From Pseudomonadota bacterium (GTDB lineage: Bacteria > Pseudomonadota > Alphaproteobacteria > Rhizobiales > Xanthobacteraceae): 64,000 nucleotides of DNA. The position numbers and the translations under genes were made by a program. The stretch spans positions 310,001 through 374,000 of the forward strand of contig JAFEFL010000070.1 of NCBI GenBank assembly GCA_018240595.1, in the 5' to 3' direction. Within the stretch, counting starts at the first letter, position 1; every line of letters begins with the position of its first letter. Shown piece by piece: positions 1 through 8,493 of this stretch. Below the pieces are notes generated by a model that searched no databases, had not been told where the DNA came from, and saw only the letters and a program-made list of their open reading frames with translations.

Positions 1-1012
1 CCAGGATGCTGATCGAGGCAATGGGCTCGAGGAAGCAGCCGACCACCAGCAGCAGGATGTTGATGAGAACGAGGATGATGTAGCGATTATCAGTCAGCGC
101 CAGCAACGATTCCGTCGTGTACTCGGTCAACCGCGTCGTCGTCAGCACCCAGCCGAACAGTGAGGCCGCGCCGACGATGAGAAGCACGCCCGCCGTGGTC
201 TCGACGGTGTCCATCGTCACCTTGTAGAACATCCGCCACGACAGCGACTTGTAGACGAAGAGGCCCAGCAGAATCGCCCAGCTGCAAGCCGCGATCGCAG
301 CTTCCGTCGGCGTAAACCAGCCGAAAGTCATGCCACAGACGATCAAGGCGGGCGTCAGCAGCGCCGGCGCGGCGGCGACGAAGGTGACGCCAAGCGTGCG
401 CCAGCGGAACGCCTGATCGCGCCCCATGCCGTACTTGCGTGCGCAGTAGTAGACGTAGCCCATCATGAAGGCGGTCATCACCAGCCCCGGAATGATGCCA
501 CCAAGAAACAACGCGCCGATCGAGACGTTGCCCATCATGCCGTAGATCACAAAAGGCAGCGACGGCGGGATTATCGGACCGAGCGTCGAGGACGCGGCGG
601 TCACCCCGACCGAGAATTCGGTCGAGTAGCCATGGTCCTGCATCGCCTTGATCTCGATGGTGCCGAGTCCGGCCGCGTCCGCGATGGCGGTGCCCGACAT
701 GCCGGCGAAAATCACCGAGCCGATAATGTTGACATGCGCCAGGCCGCCGCGCGTCCAGCCGGCGAGAGCCACCGCGAAATCATAAATGCGGTTGGTGATG
801 CCGGCCGAATTCATCAGGTTCCCGGCGAGGATGAAGAACGGCACGGCTAGCAACGGAAAGCTGTCGATCCCGCCGGCCATACGATGCAGGATAACGAAGT
901 CCGGCAGGCCGGCGATAAAATGCGTGTAAACGTAAGAAGACGCGGCGAGCGCGATGAACACTGGCACGCCGGCCAGAAGCACCGCGATGAACAGAAGAGC
1001 AACGATGACCAT
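1..1012 (-). CDS. dctM: TRAP transporter large permease (DctM family), 3' end off window
   Basis: Reverse-strand reading from the ATG at 1012 stays open to the left edge and gives a very hydrophobic protein starting MVIVALLFIAVLLAGVPVFI. It contains the DctM signatures SFPLLAVPFFILAGNLMN, GSVIFAGMSGTAIADAAGLG and TLGPIIPPSLPFVIYG. This is the 12-TM channel subunit that imports organic acids using a Na+ or H+ gradient, with ligand handed over by DctP. The start lies 18 bases after the dctQ stop, so the two are co-transcribed. About 337 codons are visible of a usual 425 or so; the C-terminus is outside the window. The exact substrate cannot be read from sequence. Confidence 0.95.
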   Translation of the reverse strand, partial: MVIVALLFIAVLLAGVPVFIALAASSYVYTHFIAGLPDFVILHRMAGGIDSFPLLAVPFFILAGNLMNSAGITNRIYDFAVALAGWTRGGLAHVNIIGSVIFAGMSGTAIADAAGLGTIEIKAMQDHGYSTEFSVGVTAASSTLGPIIPPSLPFVIYGMMGNVSIGALFLGGIIPGLVMTAFMMGYVYYCARKYGMGRDQAFRWRTLGVTFVAAAPALLTPALIVCGMTFGWFTPTEAAIAACSWAILLGLFVYKSLSWRMFYKVTMDTVETTAGVLLIVGAASLFGWVLTTTRLTEYTTESLLALTDNRYIILVLINILLLVVGCFLEPIASISIL

Positions 1013-1030
1013 GAGATAATTCCCTACCGC

Positions 1031-1594
1031 TCAGTCCGCGGCAATCGTGTCGGCGACGTCGTGCGGCTTCCTCCAGTGCATGCGGACGTTGCGCCACACA
1101 TTGATCGCCTGACGGATGAGCATCAGGAAGCAGCCGAACGAAACGCCGGCATAGACCCAACTCATCGACAGATCGAACACCGTCATGCGCTGGATGCCCA
1201 TGCGGTCGGTGATCGTCACCGAGATGTAGGCAAGGAAGGCGAGAAACAGCAGCTTGACGGTATCAACGACCGCGAGCAGCACCTGGCGTGCCAGCCCCGG
1301 CTTCATCACGTTCGACAGCAGCTCGACCGCAATATGCGTGTTGCGCCGAGTCACCATGGCGCCGCCGATGAACACCACCCACATCAGCCCGTAGCGGGCG
1401 ATTTCTTCGGTCCAGGCAAGGCTGTCGTTGAGGATGTAGCGCGTGAAGAACTGCAGGAAGACAATGAAGGCGAGCGCCCAAAACAGAATGAAGGTTAGCC
1501 AGTCCTCTGGATGGCGCTCAATGACGATTTCCGCGTCCTCGGCGACGATGAGATGAACGTTGTCTTCCGTCGGGTGATTGTGTTCGTTGTTCAT
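1031..1594 (-). CDS. dctQ: TRAP transporter small permease (DctQ family)
   Basis: 187 residues, the normal size for the four-TM DctQ subunit. After a charged cytoplasmic N-terminus there are hydrophobic segments near residues 33-52 (LTFILFWALAFIVFLQFFTR), 65-80, 105-125 and 140-160. The family pattern FFTRYILNDSLAWTEEIARY is clear, as is GLMWVVFIGGA. It pairs with DctM in the inner membrane. It lies between dctP (160 bases upstream) and dctM (18 bases downstream) in the usual P-Q-M order. The gap to dctP holds a large palindromic structure that probably makes expression of the two permease genes lower than that of dctP. Confidence 0.95.
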   Translation of the reverse strand: MNNEHNHPTEDNVHLIVAEDAEIVIERHPEDWLTFILFWALAFIVFLQFFTRYILNDSLAWTEEIARYGLMWVVFIGGAMVTRRNTHIAVELLSNVMKPGLARQVLLAVVDTVKLLFLAFLAYISVTITDRMGIQRMTVFDLSMSWVYAGVSFGCFLMLIRQAINVWRNVRMHWRKPHDVADTIAAD

Positions 1595-1664
1595 GCACTG
1601 CCCTGCAAGGAATCACCGCTCGCCACCGCAAAAGCAGGGGCCCAGTTCTTTGGACAAGATCTGG

Positions 1665-1720
1665 GTTCCCGCCATAGGCGTTCGAAGAACGCCGTCCTTC
1701 GGACGACTATGCGCGGGAAC
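1665..1720. repeat. REP-like three-way-junction palindrome between dctP and dctQ
   Basis: Nested inverted repeats: an outer stem of 1665-1676 with 1708-1720 (one bulged base) encloses two perfect hairpins, 1677-1683/1687-1693 with a GAA loop and 1693-1697/1701-1705 with a TTC loop. As RNA it folds into a three-way junction in the transcribed spacer of the TRAP operon. There is no U tract, so it looks less like a terminator than a palindromic intergenic repeat that could protect the upstream dctP message from 3' exonucleases. Confidence 0.75.
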
Positions 1721-1754
1721 GAGCGGAGTTTGAGATCGGCCCGATACGCCCAGG

Positions 1755-2744
1755 TTACTTGAGTGCCTGAAGCGCGTCGTACTCGGCTTTCGTCCAGCCG
1801 GCACCGGCCGAAGCATCGTTGTGCAGCGGGATCGCGGCGGCCCGGAACGCGGCGCGGTCCGGCTCGATCACGGTCTTGCCCATCTTGCGGAATTCGTCGG
1901 CCAGCTTCAGCTCCGACTCGTGGATCTGGTCGGTCACCTTGGCGGCCGCCTGTTTGAGCACCTCTTCGAACACCTTCTTGTCGGCGTCCGACATTTTAGA
2001 CCAGACATGGCCGCCGACGATGGTCACGAGCGACTCGGTGATGTGACCGGTCAGGATGATGTGCGACTGCACCTCATAGAACTTCTTCGCCATGATGGTC
2101 GGCAGCGGGTTCTCCTGGCCGTCCACCGTGCCCTGCTGGAGGGCGAGATACACCTCGGCGAAGGCGATCGGCGTGGCGTTGGCGCCGACCGACTTGGTGA
2201 ACATCAGGAACAGCGGCGCCGGCGGCACACGCAGCTTCATGCCCTTCATGTCTTCCGGCTTGTTGATCGCCTTGTTGGCGGTGACGTGGCGCTGGCCGTA
2301 ATAGTTGAGCGCCATGATCTTGTGCTTGGTCTTGTCCTCATAGCCCTTGGCGATGTCGCGGAAGAGCTGGCTGTCGCGATAGGCAAGGAAATGATTGAAA
2401 TCGCGCAGCACGTACGGCGCGTTGGTGATGGAGAGCGGCTTGTGGATCGAGCCGGCAAAGGCGACGCCGGTATAGATGATGTCCACCGTGCCGAGGCTCA
2501 GGCCTTCGTTGATCTGGTTTTCATTGCCGAGCTGCGACGCCGGAAACACGCCGATCTCGTAGCGGCCATTGGTCTGCTTCTTGATTTCCTCGGCCGCCCA
2601 CAACGCCTGGATGTGATACGGCTCGGACGTCTCGTAAACGTGGGCCCATTTCAGCTTGGTCTGGGCCGGCGCCGGTCCGGCCCATGCACCGAGCACAAGG
2701 GCGATCGCCGCGCCCATGACAAGGCGCGCGTGAAGTTTTGACAT
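1755..2744 (-). CDS. dctP: TRAP transporter substrate-binding protein (DctP family)
   Basis: 329 residues with a cleavable signal peptide (about 1-27, hydrophobic core AIALVLGAWAGPAPA ending in AQ). The mature protein has DctP features: LKWAHVYETSEPYH near the start, the ligand-contact stretch KGMKLRVPPAPLFL, then GANATPIAFAEVYLALQQGTVDGQENP. In this family an arginine in the KLRVP region salt-bridges the ligand carboxylate; here R is present. It is the periplasmic receptor for the permease genes that follow. It is the first gene of the operon and diverges from the GntR/FCD gene at 2883, which is its likely regulator. Confidence 0.95.
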   Translation of the reverse strand: MSKLHARLVMGAAIALVLGAWAGPAPAQTKLKWAHVYETSEPYHIQALWAAEEIKKQTNGRYEIGVFPASQLGNENQINEGLSLGTVDIIYTGVAFAGSIHKPLSITNAPYVLRDFNHFLAYRDSQLFRDIAKGYEDKTKHKIMALNYYGQRHVTANKAINKPEDMKGMKLRVPPAPLFLMFTKSVGANATPIAFAEVYLALQQGTVDGQENPLPTIMAKKFYEVQSHIILTGHITESLVTIVGGHVWSKMSDADKKVFEEVLKQAAAKVTDQIHESELKLADEFRKMGKTVIEPDRAAFRAAAIPLHNDASAGAGWTKAEYDALQALK

Positions 2745-2870
2745 GTCGCTCCCTCCCCTTAGGGTGTTGGATGCGGGTCTTGCCAGGCCCGCTTATGTAA
2801 AACGTGCGGGCCAAACGCGATCGCCGGGCGCCAAACGCGCTCGGTTATTGAGTTCGCCCCACTCGCTGAC

Positions 2871-2880
2871 TAACATGTTA
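2871..2880. promoter_or_regulatory. Perfect 10-bp palindrome, candidate GntR operator
   Basis: TAACATGTTA is a perfect palindrome two bases before the proposed ATG of the GntR/FCD gene, within the 138-base region it shares with the divergent TRAP operon. FCD-type GntR dimers usually bind short AT-flanked palindromes at their own promoters. Its position so close to the ATG would suit autorepression, or would argue that translation starts at the GTG at 2955. Confidence 0.45.
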
Positions 2881-2882
2881 CT

Positions 2883-3623
2883 ATGCCCGAGCGCCGGCGC
2901 AAGCACCCATATGCCTTTCTTCCCGTCCTCGATCGCCAGGAGCGCGGCGGGACGGTGCAGCGCATTCAGGATGTGATACGCGATGCTATCGTCCGGCTCG
3001 AATTCCGGCCGGGGGAAGCCATCGACAAGGCCGCCCTCTGCGCGCAGCTGAAAGTATCGCGTTTTCCGGTGTCCGAGGCGCTCGGCAAGCTGGCCGAGGA
3101 AGGCTTCATTGTCGTCCTGCCGCAGCGCGGAACGCTGGTGTCGCGCATCGACCTTGCCGACTGCCGGCAGGCCATGTTCATCCGGCGGGCGCTCGAGTGC
3201 GAAGCCATGCGCTTCATCGCACCCCGTATTTCCGACGAACTGCTCGCCTCGCTGCGCACGAACCTCGTCGCGCAACAGCGCGTCATGGCGAGCGACGATC
3301 GCGAGCGCTTCCACGCGCTCGACCTCGCCTTTCACGCTTTGCTGCTCGACGCGCTCGGCTTCGAGCGCGTCGCCGCCGCGGTTGACGCCGCGCGCGCCAA
3401 CCTCGATCGCATGCGGCTGTTCATGTGCACCCCGACCCGGCAGAGCGCGACCTATGCCGAGCATGAGCAGATCGTTGCCGCACTCAGCGCACGGCGGGCG
3501 GAAGACGCGGCACGTTCCATGCAACGTCATCTCGATGCGGTGATGACGGAGCTGGAGGATGTCGCCGAGGCGCATCCGGAGACGGTGACGGCCGGCAGCA
3601 AAGCGAATGAGTTACATAATTAA
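2883..3623 (+). CDS. GntR family transcriptional regulator, FCD ligand domain
   Basis: 246 residues. N-terminal winged helix at about 25-90: VQRIQDVIRDAIVRLEFRPG, recognition region LCAQLKVSRFPVSEALGKL, then GFIVVLPQRGTLV. The all-helical FCD domain at about 98-225 contains the metal-ligand pattern D...H (HALDLAFHALL), AEHEQIVAAL and MQRHLD. Such proteins are repressors released by organic acids. Divergent orientation from the TRAP genes makes it their likely regulator. No Shine-Dalgarno is visible before the ATG at 2883. A GTG at 2955, preceded by GGCGGGA, would give a start 24 residues later and is a real alternative. Confidence 0.9.
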   Translation: MPERRRKHPYAFLPVLDRQERGGTVQRIQDVIRDAIVRLEFRPGEAIDKAALCAQLKVSRFPVSEALGKLAEEGFIVVLPQRGTLVSRIDLADCRQAMFIRRALECEAMRFIAPRISDELLASLRTNLVAQQRVMASDDRERFHALDLAFHALLLDALGFERVAAAVDAARANLDRMRLFMCTPTRQSATYAEHEQIVAALSARRAEDAARSMQRHLDAVMTELEDVAEAHPETVTAGSKANELHN

Positions 3624-3685
3624 GTCGATCTTGTTGTGCGCATTGCACTGCGCCAATTAGTGCAGCAATACTGACCTATCGCGGC

Positions 3686-3842
3686 GGCAATGCATTGCCC
3701 TCTCTATAAATCAGACATCGTACAAACAGACTGTCTGCTTGCTGCGTTGCGGAACAACGCACATTAAATTTCGGCCATTTTGGCCGCTGCCTTTTTTATT
3801 CGCTTTGCCTTGCAAAAATAGCGCGTTATCTTTTTTGCAAGG
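3686..3842. promoter_or_regulatory. Palindrome-rich control region of the sugar ABC operon
   Basis: The 255-base gap 3624-3878 is AT-richer than its surroundings and has four exact inverted repeats: the 14-bp palindrome at 3686-3699 (GGCAATGCATTGCC), CAGACTGTCTG at 3727-3737, GCGTTG/CAACGC at 3744-3760, and an 11-bp pair at 3808-3818 and 3832-3842 (CCTTGCAAAAA and its complement, 13-base spacer). The last lies just upstream of the GGGAGG ribosome site of the binding-protein gene and is the best operator candidate. No dedicated regulator is encoded inside the operon. Confidence 0.5.
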
Positions 3843-3878
3843 TAGAAAACAAAAACGAGCCTTTGGGAGGGAAATGAC

Positions 3879-5225
3879 ATGAGTTCTCTGTCACGTCGTT
3901 CGGTATTGAAAAGCGCCGCGTTGGGTTCTGCCGCGGCGGTTGCTTCGCCTTATGTCAGCGGCACTTATGCTGCCGGCACACTGACACTCGGTTGCTGGGA
4001 TCACTGGGTTCCCGGCGCCAACAAAGCCCTCGATAAACTCGCCAAGGACTGGGGCGACAAGAACAAGGTCGATGTACATATCGACTACATCACGTCCCAG
4101 GGCGAAAAGGACAAACTCACCGCGGCCGCCGAAGCGCAGGCCGGCACCGGCCACGACATCATGTCGCATCGTGACTGGAACATTCGAATTCACCAGGACA
4201 AGCTCGAGCCGCTCGACGACCTCGTCAACGGCCTGATCAAGCAATACGGCCCGATCAGCCCGGTCGCCGAATATCTCGCCAAAATCAAGGGAACGTGGCG
4301 CGGCGTCCCGACCACCGTCGGCAGCCAGGTCAAGCCCTGCTGCTCGCGCTTCGATCTCTACAAGGAACACGCCGGGCTCGACCTGCGCGACATGTTCCCG
4401 GCCGATGCCAGCAAGTGGGACAAGGCCAAGGTCGATAGCTGGACCTGGGAAGCCTACGTCACGTCGGCGCAGAAGCTGCACAAGGCCGGCTTCCCGATCG
4501 GCAACCCGCTCGGCCAGACCTCCGACGCGGTTGACTGGGTTGGCGGTCTCTTCAACGCCTACGGCGTTGTGATGGTCGACGAAAAGGACAACATCAAGAT
4601 CAACTCGAACGAAACTCGGCAGGCGATGGAAATCGCCAAGAAGATCGCCGAAGTCATGCCGCCCGATGTGTTCGCCTGGGACGACGCCGGCAATAACCGG
4701 TGGCTGATCTCCGGCAAGGGCGCGGGCATCATGAACCCGCCGAGCGCGTGGGCGGTCGCCAAGCGCGACAACCCGAAGGTCGCCGAGAATTGCTGGACCC
4801 ATCCGGTCCCGCGCGGCCCGAAGGGACGCTTCGTCGGCCAACTGCCGCAGTTCTACGGCGTCTGGCAGTTCTCCAAGAACAAGCAGGCGGCGAAGGACTT
4901 CCTCACCTATATCTCGCAGAAGGAATCGGTCGGCAGCCTCGTCGAGGCGTCGGTCGGCTACGACCTGCCCTCCTTCAAGTCGATGTACGACTTCAAGACC
5001 TGGAACGAGGTCGAGCCGCCGAAGGGCACCGTCTACGGCTACCCGCCGCGCGGCGACGAGCAGACCTCGATCACCGGCGCCCCTGCCCGCTCGGAAGTCG
5101 GCGCGCAGATCTACAACCAGGCGATCAACACCGTCATGGTCTCCAAGTTCACGCAGGGCAAGGAGAAGCTCGACGATGTGATCAAGTGGGCCGAGAAGGA
5201 ACTCGAAGGCACCTTGCGCGCCTAA
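3879..5225 (+). CDS. ABC transporter extracellular solute-binding protein, family 1
   Basis: 448 residues with a twin-arginine signal (SRRSVLKSAALGSAAAVASP), so it is exported folded through Tat. The mature part resembles the MalE/UgpB carbohydrate-binding class: LTLGCWDHWVPGANKALDKL, GTGHDIMSHRDWNI, a WTWEAYVTSAQKLHKAGFPI helix and ISGKGAGIMNPPSAWAVAKR. It captures an unknown solute, probably a sugar or polyol, for the permeases at 5319 and 6257. A GGGAGG ribosome site precedes the ATG. It leads a four-gene operon. The nearby GntR gene on the same strand is separated by the control region and is more likely tied to the TRAP genes. Confidence 0.93.
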   Translation: MSSLSRRSVLKSAALGSAAAVASPYVSGTYAAGTLTLGCWDHWVPGANKALDKLAKDWGDKNKVDVHIDYITSQGEKDKLTAAAEAQAGTGHDIMSHRDWNIRIHQDKLEPLDDLVNGLIKQYGPISPVAEYLAKIKGTWRGVPTTVGSQVKPCCSRFDLYKEHAGLDLRDMFPADASKWDKAKVDSWTWEAYVTSAQKLHKAGFPIGNPLGQTSDAVDWVGGLFNAYGVVMVDEKDNIKINSNETRQAMEIAKKIAEVMPPDVFAWDDAGNNRWLISGKGAGIMNPPSAWAVAKRDNPKVAENCWTHPVPRGPKGRFVGQLPQFYGVWQFSKNKQAAKDFLTYISQKESVGSLVEASVGYDLPSFKSMYDFKTWNEVEPPKGTVYGYPPRGDEQTSITGAPARSEVGAQIYNQAINTVMVSKFTQGKEKLDDVIKWAEKELEGTLRA

Positions 5226-5318
5226 GATTCGGCTCACGACGGAAAAGTAAGCGCGCATGCCGGCCAGCCGGCCGGCATGCGCCGCTCACTATAAAAAGCC
5301 AAAACAGGACCGCAGCTT

Positions 5319-6260
5319 ATGGCCGATACCGTTCAGACGTGGGGGTCTACGGTTCCGGAAAAGGCAGTGGCCAAACCAAACAAGATGCAAAAGTTCTTGC
5401 GGCAACGCTCGACGATTGCATTCCTGATGTGTTTGCCGCTGATCCTGATCATCGTCTGTCTGGTGATCTATCCGGCTTTCTACTCGATCTACCTGTCGAT
5501 GCTGAACAAGGCGCAGACGCGCTTTATCGGCTTGGGCAATTTCACCTTCCTGATGTCGCGTGACACGTTCTGGCAGGTTGTCGCCCAATCGACGATTTTC
5601 GCGCTCAGCGCGGTGTTCTTCAAAGCCCTGATCGGCCTCGTCACCGCGCACCTGGTCAACAATCTGCCGGCCAAGGGCCAGCGCAAATGGCGCGGCATGC
5701 TGCTGGTGCCATGGGTCATCCCGCTGGCGCTGTCGACGCTTGGCTGGTGGTGGATGTTCGATCCGACCAATTCGGCGTTCAATTACACCCTGCGCAGCCT
5801 CGGCTTCGACGGCATCCCGTGGCTCAGCGACCCCTATTGGGCACGCTTCTCGGTGATCCTGGTCAACGTCTGGTACGGCGCGCCGTTCTTCCTGATCATG
5901 TATCTGGCGGCGCTCAAATCGGTGCCGGAGCAGCTTTACGAGGCGGCATCGATCGATGGAGCCAGCGCCTGGCAGAAATTCATCCACATTACCCTGCCGA
6001 TGATGCGCAACATCATCGCCATCACCGTCCTGTTCTCGCTTATCGTGACCTTTGCCAACTTCGACATCGTGCAGATCATGACGGCGGGCGGCCCGCGTAA
6101 CATGACGCACATGTTCGCGACCTACGCCTTCCTGCTCGGCATTCGCTCCGGCGACCTGCCGCTCGGGGCCGCGACGTCGCTGTTCATGTTCCCGATCCTG
6201 GCGGTCGCGGCCATCTTCATTCTGCGGGGCGTCCGCAAGCGTGGGAGAGAAATCGGATGA
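5319..6260 (+). CDS. Sugar ABC transporter permease (MalF/UgpA type)
   Basis: 313 residues with six hydrophobic segments: about 32-55 (IAFLMCLPLILIIVCLVIYP), 90-115, 128-148, 178-200, 230-250 and 278-298. The EAA loop that docks the ATPase is visible at about 208-225 as YEAASIDGASAWQKFIHITL. It forms the inner-membrane channel with the next permease, with which it overlaps by four bases (ATGA), indicating translational coupling. The gap from the binding-protein gene is 93 bases and includes a GC-rich inverted repeat near 5258-5280 that could reduce read-through. Confidence 0.95.
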   Translation: MADTVQTWGSTVPEKAVAKPNKMQKFLRQRSTIAFLMCLPLILIIVCLVIYPAFYSIYLSMLNKAQTRFIGLGNFTFLMSRDTFWQVVAQSTIFALSAVFFKALIGLVTAHLVNNLPAKGQRKWRGMLLVPWVIPLALSTLGWWWMFDPTNSAFNYTLRSLGFDGIPWLSDPYWARFSVILVNVWYGAPFFLIMYLAALKSVPEQLYEAASIDGASAWQKFIHITLPMMRNIIAITVLFSLIVTFANFDIVQIMTAGGPRNMTHMFATYAFLLGIRSGDLPLGAATSLFMFPILAVAAIFILRGVRKRGREIG

Positions 6261-7156
6261 GTGTCGCAACCGCTTCCGTTCCCACGTCCCGCGCTATGCC
6301 GACCGGCGCGAGCCTGCGCCGCAACCGGCGTTGGGCGCTTTGGGCCTCCTACTTCTTCCTGATCCTGTTCGCCATCTTCTTCCTGGCGCCGCCCTACTAC
6401 ATGGTCGTGACGGCGCTCAAGACCGACGGCGAAATGGCGAAGCTCGCGACCAATCCATGGTTCATCTATGACGGCGTGACGCTCGATCAGTTCAGGATCC
6501 TGCTCTACAACACGGACTTCCTGATCTTCTTCAAGAACACGATCATCGTCACGGTCTGCGTCGTGGCCATCACGATGGTGGTCAGCGTGCTGGCGGCCTT
6601 CGCGCTCGGGCGCATGCGGTTCTGGGGATCGTCGATCCTCGCCACCGGCATCTTCCTCACCTATCTGGTGCCGGACACGCTGCTGTTCATCCCGATGTTC
6701 CAGATCGTCAAATCGATCGGCCTGCTCAACTCCTATTGGGGCATGGTGCTGGTCTATCCGACCCTCACCGTGCCGTTCTGCACCTGGATCATGATCGGCT
6801 ACTTCCAGTCGATCCCGAAGGAGCTCGACGAGGCGGCCCTGATCGACGGCGCGGGCCACATGCAGATGCTGCTCAAGATCTTCATTCCGGTGGCGCTGCC
6901 CGGCATCATCGCGGCCATGATCTTCGCTTTCACCGTGTCATGGGCGGCCTTCGTCTATCCGATGGCCTTCCTCTATTCGTCGGACCAGCAGGTGCTGACC
7001 GTCGGCACGGTGACCAGCCTGATCCGCGGCGACGTCTACAAGTGGGGCATGCTGATGGCCGGCGCGCTGCTGGCGGCAGCGCCGCCGCTCGTCATCTACG
7101 CCTTCCTGATGGACTACTACATTGCCGGACTGACGGCAGGCGCGACCAAGGGTTAG
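6257..7156 (+). CDS. Sugar ABC transporter permease (MalG/UgpE type)
   Basis: 299 residues. TM1 is at about 30-50 (WASYFFLILFAIFFLAPPYY), with five further segments. The EAA motif DEAALIDGAGHMQMLLKIFI lies near residues 193-212. It follows the MalF-like partner with an ATGA overlap and precedes the ATPase by 58 bases. It completes the heterodimeric channel of the importer. No ligand-specific feature is visible. Confidence 0.95.
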   Translation: MSVATASVPTSRAMPTGASLRRNRRWALWASYFFLILFAIFFLAPPYYMVVTALKTDGEMAKLATNPWFIYDGVTLDQFRILLYNTDFLIFFKNTIIVTVCVVAITMVVSVLAAFALGRMRFWGSSILATGIFLTYLVPDTLLFIPMFQIVKSIGLLNSYWGMVLVYPTLTVPFCTWIMIGYFQSIPKELDEAALIDGAGHMQMLLKIFIPVALPGIIAAMIFAFTVSWAAFVYPMAFLYSSDQQVLTVGTVTSLIRGDVYKWGMLMAGALLAAAPPLVIYAFLMDYYIAGLTAGATKG

Positions 7157-7214
7157 CGACGGACAAGCCGACAACAACGAGAACAACAAGACAGAAATCG
7201 CGAGGGAACGACGT

Positions 7215-8312
<1,098 letters not shown>

Positions 8313-8338
8313 GGCACGCGCCGCGTCCTGCATTCTGG

Positions 8339-8370
8339 ACGGTCCCGCTCACGCGGGGCCGTTGCCTTTT
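8339..8370 (+). terminator. Rho-independent-type terminator of the sugar ABC operon
   Basis: A 10-bp stem (8339-8348 with 8353-8362, one G-U pair) with a TCAC loop is followed by TGCCTTTT. It lies 27 bases after the ATPase stop codon. The T tract is short and interrupted, so termination may be partial. Confidence 0.6.
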
Positions 8371-8493
8371 CGGGGCACCGCCGCCCACCTCCATGCACCT
8401 GCAACTTAGTCGCAGAAGCGATCATCGCGGTCGAATTGCCGCCGCGATTGCGATACATCTGCGCCACGAAGCGCAGAGACCCGTAGCACCACG

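Noticed and set aside
3891..5258. 455-codon frame antisense to the sugar-binding protein
   Set aside because: Mirror of a gene with a clear Tat signal and family motifs; no ribosome site or recognisable motif of its own.
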